Source: Angiostrongylus vasorum
Lineage: Eukaryota > Nematoda > Chromadorea > Rhabditida > Metastrongylidae
Reading direction: 5' to 3'
Assembly: GCA_018806985.1 (NCBI GenBank)
Contig: JADANN010000200.1
Span: 484,569 to 548,568, forward strand
Length of the DNA: 64,000 nucleotides
Shown here piece by piece: positions 24,321 through 34,905 of this stretch (the stretch's first letter is position 1; each line of letters begins with the position of its first letter). The notes under the pieces are model-generated. The model was not told where the DNA came from. It ran no database searches and saw nothing but the letters and a program-made list of their open reading frames with translations. A program made the position numbers and the translations under genes.

Positions 24321-26747
24321 GCAGCTTTTCATGAAGACCCCATTAAACCAGAGTTCAACGAAATTCATGGTTGAGACATAGTCCTTCACTGGCAACCGAT
24401 TACCCACATGCAAGTCTGAAGACATTCTCCGATGCAAGACAGCAAACTGAATAAAAGGAATACTGCGATCGCGCAATATGTGAAAACGGGCCGTGTAAAT
24501 AGAAGTAAGAAAATATGGTTATATATTGCTAAGTGAAACCTAGGAGCCATTACCTTTTCATCTTTGTATGCATAATCTCCAATTATCGAGTATCTGGAAT
24601 GTGCACTTAGAGCAGTTCCACTCTTATTTTTTCAGCCATGTGCCGGAGTTCCCAATCGGTTAGCCTCATTCAAAAGACAAGAAAAGCGCCATAATTTTCG
24701 CAAGTCGCTTTTTTTCAGTTGTTTTCGATAAGGATTACTCAATTTATAAGTTGCTACGTTCCATCATGTGACATTTGTGGTCTTCTAGAAATGAGGGTGG
24801 ACCTTTTGCGCCAAGGGTGGTTTCCGATGAACTACATTTTATTAATCGTATTGAAGGTTTGTGGCCGAAAGGTCACATGGGATATAATCTATCGTTTAAA
24901 TACGGAAGAATCTAAAGGAAATAGAAAGGAATTTTTTCTATTCGTAGCTGGTCACTTCTTCAACCTGCTTGCTTCGACTGCCAAGTTCACATTTGATTCC
25001 GGTTCAAGTCTAACCTCTTATACACCAATGAGAACATCATGTAAAAAATACTAATACTAACAGGTTCGAAATCTTCTATGTAGTTGCCTCCCATGGCTCT
25101 TCTTTGAAGGATTCAGAACGTTGTGAAATCCAGTGAGGTCCTCTTCTTTTGTTTCAACCTCTTCAAGCCGAAGATATAGCTGTTCATACAGTAAACAAGG
25201 CTCGAACAATGTGAATTTACCAAGAGGGAAAAAAAAGTACTATGGCAATAAGCATCACTCATGCTTCGCTTCTACTTCAGCTTTTTAATAGTTTGCCCAA
25301 ATAAGCAGAGCACAGCTTAATTTGGTTCGAGTACTTCGATGGACGAATACAGACAAATATAGCTGATGATTAAAATGCACTCGGATAGCAAAAGAAATTA
25401 CTCTTTCGCCTAATGCTCATGAAAATATAGTCAAAAATGCAGTGTCGGTTCCAGTAAAGCATAGTAGAAATTATACGTATTGATCTATCAGATCACGGTT
25501 GTACACAACGACACAATAGGCCACAAATGTCGAGAGATCTTGTGCTTACATTGCTAATCGACATTAACGAGGTCAACTGATTCCATAACGAAGCCTTCAA
25601 ATTAAAGCACTCAAGTTAAACCTATGCCATGGATGGTTTGTAAGAACTACATGTGTCTATCTACCACAGTAAATAAAAGTCACCACGCTAGACATTATAC
25701 CTTCCTTATACCTCTCGAAGCTCATCATTCACTCTGAGTCGAAAAGTGAATCGTAGATTGATTTTTTATGGGAAAGCTCCTTCCGATCGAAAAACGCTAT
25801 TTTTGCTGTGAAAGATCAGCATTCGATGGCACTTTGGATACGCTGAAATTCTTATGTAACACTCTATTCTGCACGTAAATTGGAAGACATTCGTGGATTA
25901 TAGACACCAGAAAGCGAATCGACATCAAAACGTTAGACCAGTAGATATGTATATCAACCTGTGTAAGCCTAACAATCTAAAAAGATGGTTCAAGTGCCAA
26001 AAATTTTCTACTTAAGAGCACCAGATGCAACTTTAGGCGACCCACTGAGGTCCATCATCAGATGTTGCCGTAAGAACTCCCACTTGTTCAGTCTCTTCAA
26101 TGCTCGAAATACGGACCCTGATGTGAGAAGAAAAATGAAAAAACCCTTTATTGGTAAAAGAATACAAGAAATGAAAAAGTGTAATGGTTTCGTTTTGCTT
26201 AAATGAGTTCAACAATAGCTGAAATATGCTCATTTAAAGTTGAAGTCGGTCATTACCTTCACGCAATCTGCACTGTGCATAGTGCACGCTAGGCGATATG
26301 TGTTAGTAGAGTTGAAACAATTACACGTATTTAATATGGGATCAACTCCGAATGCTTTATCCTAAGCCAATGTATACACGTGCTCACGATATATCGGCGA
26401 TAATTGTGGAATAACACAAATAGTATTTCCTGTTTCAAATCGTCTAACACATTGCTGTCATTAACGGAAGAGAAATTCATGGAGGGAATCGCGAGCTGAG
26501 CTCAGATTTTTTAGAAATTTGAGACAGACTTGGAGAATTGTTCACCTTCTTCATACTGCGGACAGAACTAACGAGGCCACCTAATGCCAGTTAATTTCAA
26601 CTCGTCATATTCACACCACGGAGTAACGTGGTCGCCCACCCATGTGTTTGTCCTGTGTTACGCTTTGACTACTTCGAGGCCTACAAAAGTCTTGTAAACG
26701 TCAACATTACAATAATTTACGTGCTGACTATTTATTGAACTTATTCT
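24321..26747. other. intergenic with one exon-like minus-strand frame
   Basis: The only stretch with protein-like character is minus 25239-25057: ..GKFTLFEPCLLYEQLYLRLE.. then EVETKEEDLTGFHNVLNPSKK. It is stop-bounded at 60 codons and has no good acceptor. The 111-codon plus frame at 24719-25054 shows no motif. No other feature is supported. Confidence 0.3.
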
Positions 26748-27020
26748 AGGTGCGTGTAGCGCTATTGTCGAATGCAATACACATGGGATCGACCCCGGCG
26801 CCCCGGACTCACCAAGCTTTCCATCACTCCAGGGTCGGCAAATTAGTAGCAAACTTGTATGTGAGGATGGCAGCACTGGCTCCACACATCGGCAGGCCAC
26901 CGCGACTCATTGTAGAAACCAGAAATGCATTCAATTACCTCTGACGATGCTTAATGAAGTCGAATGCAAAGGGCATCCCTCAGGGATTGATTAACGCTAA
27001 GAGCTTCACCCTTTTTATTG
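26748..27020 (+). repeat. SINE-A copy
   Basis: 'gtgcgtgtagcgctattgtcg', B box GGATCGACCCC, 'ccatcactccagggtcggc', 'ccacacatcggcaggccaccgcga', 'gaagtcgaatgcaaagggca', 'gattgattaacgctaagagc', T-rich tail. Confidence 0.85.
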
Positions 27021-28087
27021 TTTTACAAACTTCCTTGAAGGGAGCGATGAGCATCACAGTTTTGGTATGGTGCCTCCTTTCACTTATATCTTTAGCGAGA
27101 ACGTTAAAACAAGGTTGATGGCTGGTCTCTGCTACGACGTAGTTTTACTCTTCTCCGATATTCTGGAAATTCGGTCCAACTTCTAAGCTTTCATAAGGTT
27201 GCTCGGAGAACAGAAACATTCATTTGTCAGCGAGGCCGAAGAGGTACAAAGTGGAATTACCGATGCATTATCGAGACCTATTTTCAATTAAAGATTTTTA
27301 GAATCATAAAGGATCCGCATCTCACGAAAACATTTCGTCTTGCCAAGTTCAGAAAACAGGTAGCAGCAATCAGCAAAAGCTGCTTTGAGTGATCTAAACG
27401 TTTTTATGAACGCTCATATCATTTGCTAGGATTCCACACCATTTTCACTCAGATAAGCATGGAAAAAATTGAAACTTCGCAATTCAAATAGAATAGAAAG
27501 CAGCCAATTTCCAGCCTATCTCGGAATATAGTCATTCTGAGAAACACTGTCTATTAAAACCGACTCTTTAATTTCACCTTGGAGCGATACATCTCTTTGT
27601 ATTGATAAGCACAAATAAGGCTTTTAAAAAAATCTTTCATTACGGCTAGTAATTTTTATTACATTTCTTTAGTAAATCAGGTAGTATTGTTTAAATATAC
27701 GTGGTATTTATTTAACATGTTTAATTTTTAATATATTTAATTATTATAGCTAATAATTTGACACCTTCGCCTTCTTCGAGTTCCGAATGTGGCAGAATGG
27801 AATTTTTAAGAAAAAAAAATTTTTCACTAATAGACATATCAATAGAAGAGTCAAAATCAATACTGTATAAAAGGGCAGCGCCAGACTGAGCTTGGTTCAA
27901 TAGAGCGGTGCTTCACTGCAGAACATAGACTCTGTGCAACTATGAAGTCTCACACTGAAGGATTAATGGCTGTGAACAGTCGAGTCGTATCATCGCTCCT
28001 CTGAAGAAGGTGAAGGGCAGGCAAATAAAGATTTTGTAACAAGCTCATATTTGCTTAGCGATGCAACAAGATATTGAATGATCAGGT
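27021..28087. other. intergenic; possible PLE 3'-end remnant near 27860-28050
   Basis: Most of the stretch shows nothing. From about 27860, 'tgtataaaagggcagcgcc' and later 'ctctgaagaaggtgaaggg' plus 'aaataaagattttgtaacaagctc' resemble the 3' ends of the hammerhead-bearing PLE units elsewhere in the window. The core GAAA is missing. Confidence 0.4.
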
Positions 28088-28235
28088 TGCTAGCTGAGGG
28101 ATAGGGAAAACGAAGGACCAGCATGGTGTGGTGGTGAACGCGTTAGCCACCGGAAATGGTAATAGCGCGTTCGTTCCGCACCGCAGACACCTGCGGTCCG
28201 GAGTTTCGCAAATATCTCAGCATCATTGTGGTTGT
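28088..28235 (+). repeat. SINE-B head fragment
   Basis: Contains 'gctgagggatagggaaaacgaaggacc', A-box-like TGGTGTGGTGGTGAACG, B-box-like GCGTTCGTTCCGC, 'acctgcggtccggagtttcgc' and 'aaatatctcagcatcat'. Confidence 0.8.
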
Positions 28236-30570
28236 ACTTTCACTCAGTTGGTAGATTAATACGAAGACTGAAGAAGAAATGTTTACTAGTTCTTTAAACA
28301 CAATAGTTTTTTCGCAAAAATTGCTTAAACGAAAAAAAATGACTCTGTACTTGGATGGCAATGAAAAAGTAGATCCTATGAGGGCTTTAGGCAAACGAAC
28401 TGATAGGCCGGCTAATGTTACATTGTAGAAACCTTGTGATTGGTCGTTTCGACGGCATCGTCTTCTCTAGAGCAGGTACGATTCGAGTGAAGTGCCCAAG
28501 CAGTTGCTTCTTCCGATGTCTGATTGCAGTTCTATCGAGTCCAATAGAGGGAATTGAAACAGCAGACTATTCATATAAAGGAGAAGTGCTGGACGATTTC
28601 AAATGATTGGCGAAATGCTCCACTCCACTCGACTCCACTCGATGCGACGGAGAAAATTTCTTTCACAGTCCAATATGCGGACACTGCTCACTCGAGTTAA
28701 TAACTACAACCCAAAAGAAGAAGATGGCAGCGGAGCATTAGCCACAATAAAAATTTTATAACAAACTCTTGGTAACAAAGCTAACAATGAATCAATACAG
28801 TGGTTATCCGTGCCGAAAATAAATAAAAGTCTTCATCGAAGAAATTCGTGAAATCATCAACGACGGAATATCTCTCCGTTCGGCTTCTCATTTCCTGATA
28901 GAAGCTATTTCATTTTTTCTGAGCGGTTTGTTTTCAATTGAACTGCTATTCGCTCGCAGAAGGCTTCGCAATTCGCACTTGTTCACAGAATTGTGTTTCA
29001 ATGATAACGAACATAGTTCAAAGAAATGGAGAATTATGTGTACACGTTCATTGATCCTTTGTAAGGATGTAAAATGTAAAATGTAAATGTCACCGCAAGG
29101 TTCTTTCTATTTTTCCTGCAAGTTCTCCTCAGTTAGCTGACAAGAGTTCATTAAACGTAAAAGATATGCGGATAAAAAGTGGTAATTTTTCGATGACTAG
29201 GGATCTTGAAAGGCTGCGAGGACGGAATCGTAGAAGAGACTTTGTTGTGTGGCTCTATGGCTATGAATACAATCTATAGTACTATTTACTGAATGCTACT
29301 ATAGCCCATTATATTTACAGACACATTACTTTCAACATTTGGAAGGATTTTATAGCTCGTTTTGAGTTTATTTTAGCTCCCTACCGATAGCCGCACATCC
29401 TGTACGACAAATTCTCCCATAAGAACGATTGAAATGAAGTATCAGATAATTGACAGTATAAATTCTAGTCAAATTTCAGGTCAATGAACTTGTCAGGAGG
29501 AGGTGATTTGCATGTCTGGAAGCACAAATAGGGTTTCTCTCTGCACAAGCCTTTCACAAACATCTGTGTCGGATACTGATTCGAAAGAGTGATAACAAGA
29601 AGTCTAGGAAATGTGTTTTTATGCCCAGTTAAACTATAAGAAAGTGAGACCCATATAAAGGTCATAACGGCAGCTTGAGGCGCCTTATATGCGCATATAC
29701 ATTATCCTACCCTATGCGCTAACACGTGTTTCATTGTCTGCAACGGCTAACCTCTCGCCGACTTCGCTTTCAGAGAAGCCGTTTTTTGTACTGTTTTGTT
29801 TCTCTAAGAGGCGATTAAATTATTTTAGAACATTTATATGCCATTCTATGATGTCACATGAACAGTGGTTTAACTCCTAAGTAGAAGTAAAAGGCTATGA
29901 CGATGAAGTAGTCGAAAGGTTATCTGTTGAAAACCAAAACACGTGCTGGTATGGTATATGTTTGCATCAGCTCCTCAGGGGACTCATTTTAAGAACAAAA
30001 TAACTCGCTGATTAATGCAGAGGTTAACCGGAAGGCGGTCTTTCGAGCAACAATGTTTGATTAACAACAATGTTTTGAGGGTAGACATAAACAGAATGAA
30101 TGATTAACACCACATGGGTGGTTTTATTTAAACCCTAGTGTGTTGGGGGGTCTCAATAAAGAAATAGTCTCTACTTGTTACTGCCATGTTCCTTGACTAT
30201 CTGAATCGTCATTATTTAATGCTGCTGAGTCAACTTAATACTACATCGTAATTATCCCACTGGATATGCAAATTGTTCTTAGTTATTCATAAGACGGTTA
30301 AGCGCTCAATTAATTCACTGCTTGTTCGGTAAGTTTCATTGATGGGCATGATCGGTATTGATGCAAGGAGTTCTTGTATGGCTGCGGCTTGGGTGGTTCT
30401 GTTCCATTATTTAATGGTGACTGTAGTTTTTTTCTTCTTAATGATGTGTTTAGTGATGATTAAATATGAGTTTTTCCCGAACTACTGAAATGCTAGATTA
30501 TACAGGACGCAAAACAATTTTCGCACCGACCGTCATCTAACCTGGGTTGGAAAATAATGAACATGTGTTT
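28236..30570. other. intergenic, nothing firmly supported
   Basis: About 2.3 kb. The minus frame 29665-29465 ends in a cysteine-containing tail (..KGLCREKPYLCFQTCKSPPP..) that could be a terminal exon, but without start or clear intron I do not call a gene. Confidence 0.35.
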
Positions 30571-30574
30571 AAAA

Positions 30575-30965
30575 TTGTTGAGCTTAGTGGATAAATAAAT
30601 TTATTGGGCTTACGTTTCGACGTCTTCGTCTTCTTCAGCCGATTCAGACAGTTCCTATTCGCTGTGTGCTAGCTAACATAATACCGCCTGTTGCAATGTG
30701 GATTATCCGTTAAAAACAAATTACCATCAACGGATGGTCGTGTCAAAAACAATCGCCCTTTATAAAAGAGCACTGCCGGTGAGCATGGCTCATTCGTGCG
30801 ATGTTCCACTGAAAAAGATCCGTCTCGGCACAACTACGTGGGCGCCACATCGAGAAGATCATGAGCTATGGACCATCGAATGGGACCAATCTGGGTCTGA
30901 ATAAGACGAAGCCGTTGAAGTGTTAGCCGAATAAAATTTTATTCTAATGACTTCACGTAAGCTTA
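30575..30965. mobile_element. short inverted-end PLE-derived unit with hammerhead-like ends
   Basis: The left end ('gagcttagtggataaataaa', then 'ttacgtttcgacgtcttcgt') and the reverse complement of the right end ('aagcttacgtgaagtc', then 'cggcttcgtcttattcag') are recognisably the same sequence. The unit of about 390 bp therefore has inverted ends, each carrying a hammerhead-like core (intact on the left, degenerate at 30896-30925). Related halves lie at 32985-33200, 54200-54440 and 55920-56180. Confidence 0.5.
30611..30638 (-). ncRNA. minimal hammerhead-ribozyme-like motif
   Basis: Minus strand: CTGAAGA, one A, stem GACG/CGTC with loop AAGA, GAAA, then CGTA. This matches the hammerhead core CUGANGA-stem II-GAAA-stem III-UH, with helix III reduced to one C-G pair, as described for Penelope-like elements, where dimer action was proposed. 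There is one extra A before stem II compared with textbook hammerheads. Confidence 0.55.
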
Positions 30966-31555
30966 ATAATCTAGGAACATATTCTCTAGGATCAGCTCAT
31001 ACTGTGCGATCCGCGTTAGAATGCTCCAGTGTGACTATCCCAGGAATCGAGGAATAATAGACTCGACAATGACATAATGTGTGAATGGTAGATATTCGAT
31101 GGGGCTTGAAGCTCTTAACGGAAACCGCATACGAACGCGTCTATCTGTGTGGATTGAAAACTCTAGGACAAAACAAATGGAAAAAGCAGAGAAATCCCCA
31201 CGATATATGAAGATGGTTTGGCTAATGATCTCAGTATATAACTATCCCACTATTTTAACATATTTCGAGCTTCTTTATATGTGAAACTAATGTGTCCTGT
31301 TGACTTTCTCATGAGGCTTCTTTTTAAAATAGATTTTACGAAAACTTGAAAAAATGCCTCATTAGATGCATCATTGCAGAAAATCATCATAATAACAGTC
31401 TAAGCATCACTTGAAGAAGGTGATCTTCATTGGTAAAAAAGTAGAGAAGTGGAGTTTCATAAGAAACAACTTGTTGATTTATGGAACTACAAACGGACTA
31501 GAAAAAGTTTTTGTCGAACTAGGGATAAGTAATGCCCACCCTTTGTTACATTATA

Positions 31556-31800
31556 TTAGTTTTTTCCCTCTAGCAAATATGATAACCCGCACTGTTCAAA
31601 ACTCGATGTATGCGAGGCTTTACAAAAAAACCTGCCCTTTCCATCTTTTGAGTAGAATTCTTCCGGTTGTTTTTCCACTAAAAGCTGCAATTCTTTAACA
31701 ACCTGATGAGTATCGTTCTCAACGAAGGGCTTGTGCATTCTCAATGAGCACGTTCCTCTTATTCTCTGTGATAACATCCGTGTCAGATTTTAAAACTCCG
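31556..31800 (-). pseudogene. frameshifted protein-like fragment, unassigned
   Basis: Two overlapping minus frames join into one plausible protein stretch. The first reads ..GVLKSDTDVITENKRNVLIE.. and the second ..KPFVENDTHQVVKELQLLVE.. then KQPEEFYSKDGKG. The switch lies in 'aatgcacaagcc' near 31735. High D/E/K content and lack of repeats argue against chance. I do not recognise the family. Confidence 0.3.
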
Positions 31801-32644
31801 TCACCGACACTCTTTATTTATTCCTTATTGAAAGCATGATGTACTTTGATACTGTATTTTAACATAATAAGTTTATTAATCGTGAAGACAAGCGGGCGGT
31901 ATGCTATAACCAGTGTATTTTGTTATTTTCTTATCCTTGTTCACGGCATGACTCAGGTACGTCTCATATGGCAATTCTTACGAGGAATCAAAAACTCCTT
32001 ATTCAATAGACTTGTTAACGCACCGATGTTTGTCGATTTTACTAACAATCTCTCAGATGGACTAATTTTAAGCTCATTCATTAAATCGATACCTGGTAAT
32101 TAAATTATCAGATAAGCACGAAAAAGTTCGTAAATCAGTTTCCCAGAGGACAGCATCTTTGCCTAGTAATTTACACACCATGTTACAGAATACCGTGTAG
32201 TCAATTTAAAGTTGTAATCTAGTGACTGCCACGACGTATTTCTTAGTAAGTCGGTGTTCACATCCTCTGAGGAAATTGCTCAGCCTCTTATCGGAACTCG
32301 GCCTGAAAACGTCCAACGTCATGAGAGGAAAGGAAATAAGCCACAGTAGGATACAGCCCAAGTCTCACTATGGACAGATGGGACCCCTGCGACGACAAGT
32401 AGCTTTAGTTGGGTGTAGTTATTTAAGTGATTATGAAGCCAGTGATCGAATCCAAATTTGTTTCTTTTAACAACGAAATCCCATGGACTATCATTTGTAG
32501 AATTCACTACTTTCTAGACGAGCAAAAAACGAGATTACTATTATAGCATTTCTTCATTCAGGATTTTAACGGTTTCGCCTTCTTCCGAGCACTGAAAGTC
32601 AATGTTGACATGCAATCTACACAGTTTCCAGAACTTCACCAGAG
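31801..32644. other. intergenic, nothing supported
   Basis: No gene, RNA or repeat family member recognised. Confidence 0.4.
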
Positions 32645-32925
32645 GTTCGTGTAGCGTGGTGATTAGGTGTACCTTACCAGACACATGTGTTCTTCGGTTC
32701 TATGCCGCGCAACTGACTTACCAAGTCCTCCATCCGTCTGGGGTAGGCAAACTCGTACCAGGCCTGTCTGCAAGATTAGCAGAACTGGCTCAATACATTC
32801 GCAGTCTGCCGTAAGTCGTTGTATAAATTAGATACGAATTCAGTCACCTCTAGTCATACTCGATAAAGTCGAATGTATGGCGCATCTCTCAGGGGTTTAT
32901 CAACACCGAAAGCTTTATTTGTAAT
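32645..32925 (+). repeat. SINE-A copy, diverged
   Basis: 'gtgtagcgtggtgattaggtg', 'catccgtctggggtaggcaaa', 'caatacattcgcagtctgccg', 'aaagtcgaatgtatggcgca' and 'ggtttatcaacaccgaaagc' mark the family. The B box is destroyed. Confidence 0.75.
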
Positions 32926-33017
32926 TTTAAGACCACCAGATAAATTTTGTACAAGAATTTTCAACATGTATTCATAATGTTGCGTCACAAGAGCTTGATA
33001 GAGATGTTTCTTCGGCT

Positions 33018-33046
33018 TACGTTTCGACGTCTTCGTTTTTTATCAG
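33018..33046 (-). ncRNA. hammerhead-like motif, core mutated
   Basis: Minus strand CTGATAA replaces CTGANGA. The right part of the motif (ACGTC, GAAA, CGTA) is intact. It heads a half-copy of the inverted-end unit described at 30575-30965. Confidence 0.4.
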
Positions 33047-33174
33047 AGTCGACGATCCTAGCCGATGATCCACAGTTATTCTCCTTCTCAATGTGGCGTC
33101 TTCATCTTCGCATCGGGCAGGGTGCTCTTCAATGGAGCATCTCGAATGAGGAATTTTCACCCTGCAGTGCTCTT

Positions 33175-33770
33175 TTTATCAACCATATGCGACTGTAGGC
33201 CGCTGTTCTTCCTCTGTGAAAGGCAAGCAAAAAACAGTTTTGAAGTAAACAGTATCCGCATAAAAGAACACCTCGATGGCAAACGAAAATCAAAACAAGG
33301 CACGCCACTAGGCACGCATAGGATACAGAAAACGTAGCGCTGACGACTTTTGATGTAAAAAGTCGCTATCCTCGCACAGGATGCCTAAAAATAGCACCGC
33401 GCAAACTCCTCGAGGCTTTTTGGATAAATGCCAAAAACCCTACAATGAACAGCAAGGGGAAGAAATTTCCCCCGAGATCACGCGTTATCTCGCCCCCGTA
33501 CCTTCAGTATCGATGGTTGATTTGTGGGTGGTGCAGTCGTCAACCATATGCGACTCTGAGCGGCTGTTCTTCCTTGGTGGAAAACAGATAAAAACGGTGC
33601 GTTTTTCGAGTAGACGGTGATCGTGTAATTATTGTTCAGATTTTCGTCTTTCTGTTTGTGCTGTTGAAGCGTTTGACCTAGTAAGTTGCGCAATAGTGTA
33701 CGCTTCCAGCCTCTGAAGAATGCGATCCTGCCGAAACGTCAGCTACCATTGTGTTGTACGTGTCCTTTTT
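33175..33770 (+). mobile_element. Penelope-like element, GIY-YIG C-terminus and 3' UTR
   Basis: The frame at about 33240-33337 reads ..IRIKEHLDGKRKSKQGTPLG.., identical in part to the GIY-YIG domain of the copy at 38775-39680. The shared 3' UTR follows ('gtcaaccatatgcgactctg', 'gttcttccttggtggaaaac') and ends with a hammerhead-like motif. The 5' part, including the GIY and YIG residues, is missing. It is directly followed by an RT fragment of another PLE copy. Confidence 0.8.
33713..33740 (+). ncRNA. minimal hammerhead-ribozyme-like motif
   Basis: CTGAAGA, stem II with a mutated outer pair (..TGCG/TGCC..), GAAA, CGTC. It lies just inside the PLE 3' end, followed by 'agctaccattgtgttgta' as at the other PLE ends. 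Confidence 0.5.
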
Positions 33771-33934
33771 GTACGGAAGTAAGTGTGTGCAGTATAACAA
33801 CCTCGTGACTGCTGAAAAAGAAATAGAGATGTTATTAAAACATTTCTATCAACTTCATGTAAGCTCAACAATATAAACACATGTTGATTATTTTATTAAC
33901 GATGTTGCATGACAGCTGGTTTCAAAATTATTGT

Positions 33935-34905
33935 TTTGCTATTCGCTATGTGATAGCACTCCCAACGGTTTGCCCTCATCGTGGCTGGGAGGTGTTCTGT
34001 GTATCCCTAACAGCACGTTCGCGATGGGGTCCTTGGATGTTAGCGTCCTTTGCACAAACGTGTTAAGTGGCTCCGTAATGCAAGGCATCGGAGAGCTCCT
34101 GATGCAATACGAAGTAGGAATAAACATTTATGACATCTCGATTCAGCAGCTCATGGCCCTCTTAAAGCAGTGCCTGGACTGCACAATCTTCACATGGTCT
34201 GGGAAATATCACGCACAAATTAGAGGGCTGACAATGGAACAGCGACTAGTACGAAGCCTTGCCATTCTGTTGTACTTACTGTAGAAGCCCACGTTCTCGG
34301 TCGCCAGCCATTACTTACATCGATTACTATTTCGTCATCTTTTTCAACACGAGAGAAGATGGGCAAACTTCTTAGCCACTAGTCATAGCACATAATTTAA
34401 TTCGTGGAAAGCCTTCTTTTTCGAACCTTCAGATCAATCTGTCCAAAAACTGTTGCACCACTAAATGATCCGATGAGCAAAGTTAGCAAAAACACTCAGG
34501 TATATCACCTCTCCTGTCACTTTTTCGCACAAAAAATGTGAACCTGTAAAAAGAAGTGTTTTGAACAGTCGTCAGCATGTGCCGATGAGCAGAAAGAAGG
34601 AGGAATCCTTTGACAAGGCACGAACAATGGCCATTTTCAACAGCTAAGAGGCTCCCTTTGGGTAGTTTTAAGGAAAAAAACCACGCACGAAAACAACAAG
34701 CCTAGCGAAAATAGAGTCCTGTTTATGCTGCTGTTGATTTACAGTAAAATAAGTACAGCTGTCAAACTTTGCTTAAAAAGGGCCATTTTGAGAAACCGGT
34801 AGGAATGATTAAAACACTACCTAATACTCTAAGACACCGGTTAGTTAGTAACCGTTTCTGTACTCAAAAGTCGAAATTGCGTAAATTGCTCCAACGGTTC
34901 CGAGT
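33935..34905 (+). mobile_element. Penelope-like element, reverse transcriptase to linker
   Basis: The frame 33931-34284 shows RT motif A as ..GSLDVSVLCTNV.. (family: FDVxxLYTNV) and motif B as QIRGLTMEQRL. Near 34318 an eroded motif C reads YIDYYFV (family: YxDD). Around 34771-34900 the linker ahead of the zinc-finger/GIY-YIG part appears as ..TLRHRLVSNRFC... The copy is frameshifted and cut off at 34905, where RTE copy 2 begins in the opposite orientation. Confidence 0.82.

Noticed and set aside
24719..25054. 111-codon plus frame
   Set aside because: No motif, signal peptide, acceptor near the ATG, or relative in the window. It is compatible with chance in AT-rich DNA.
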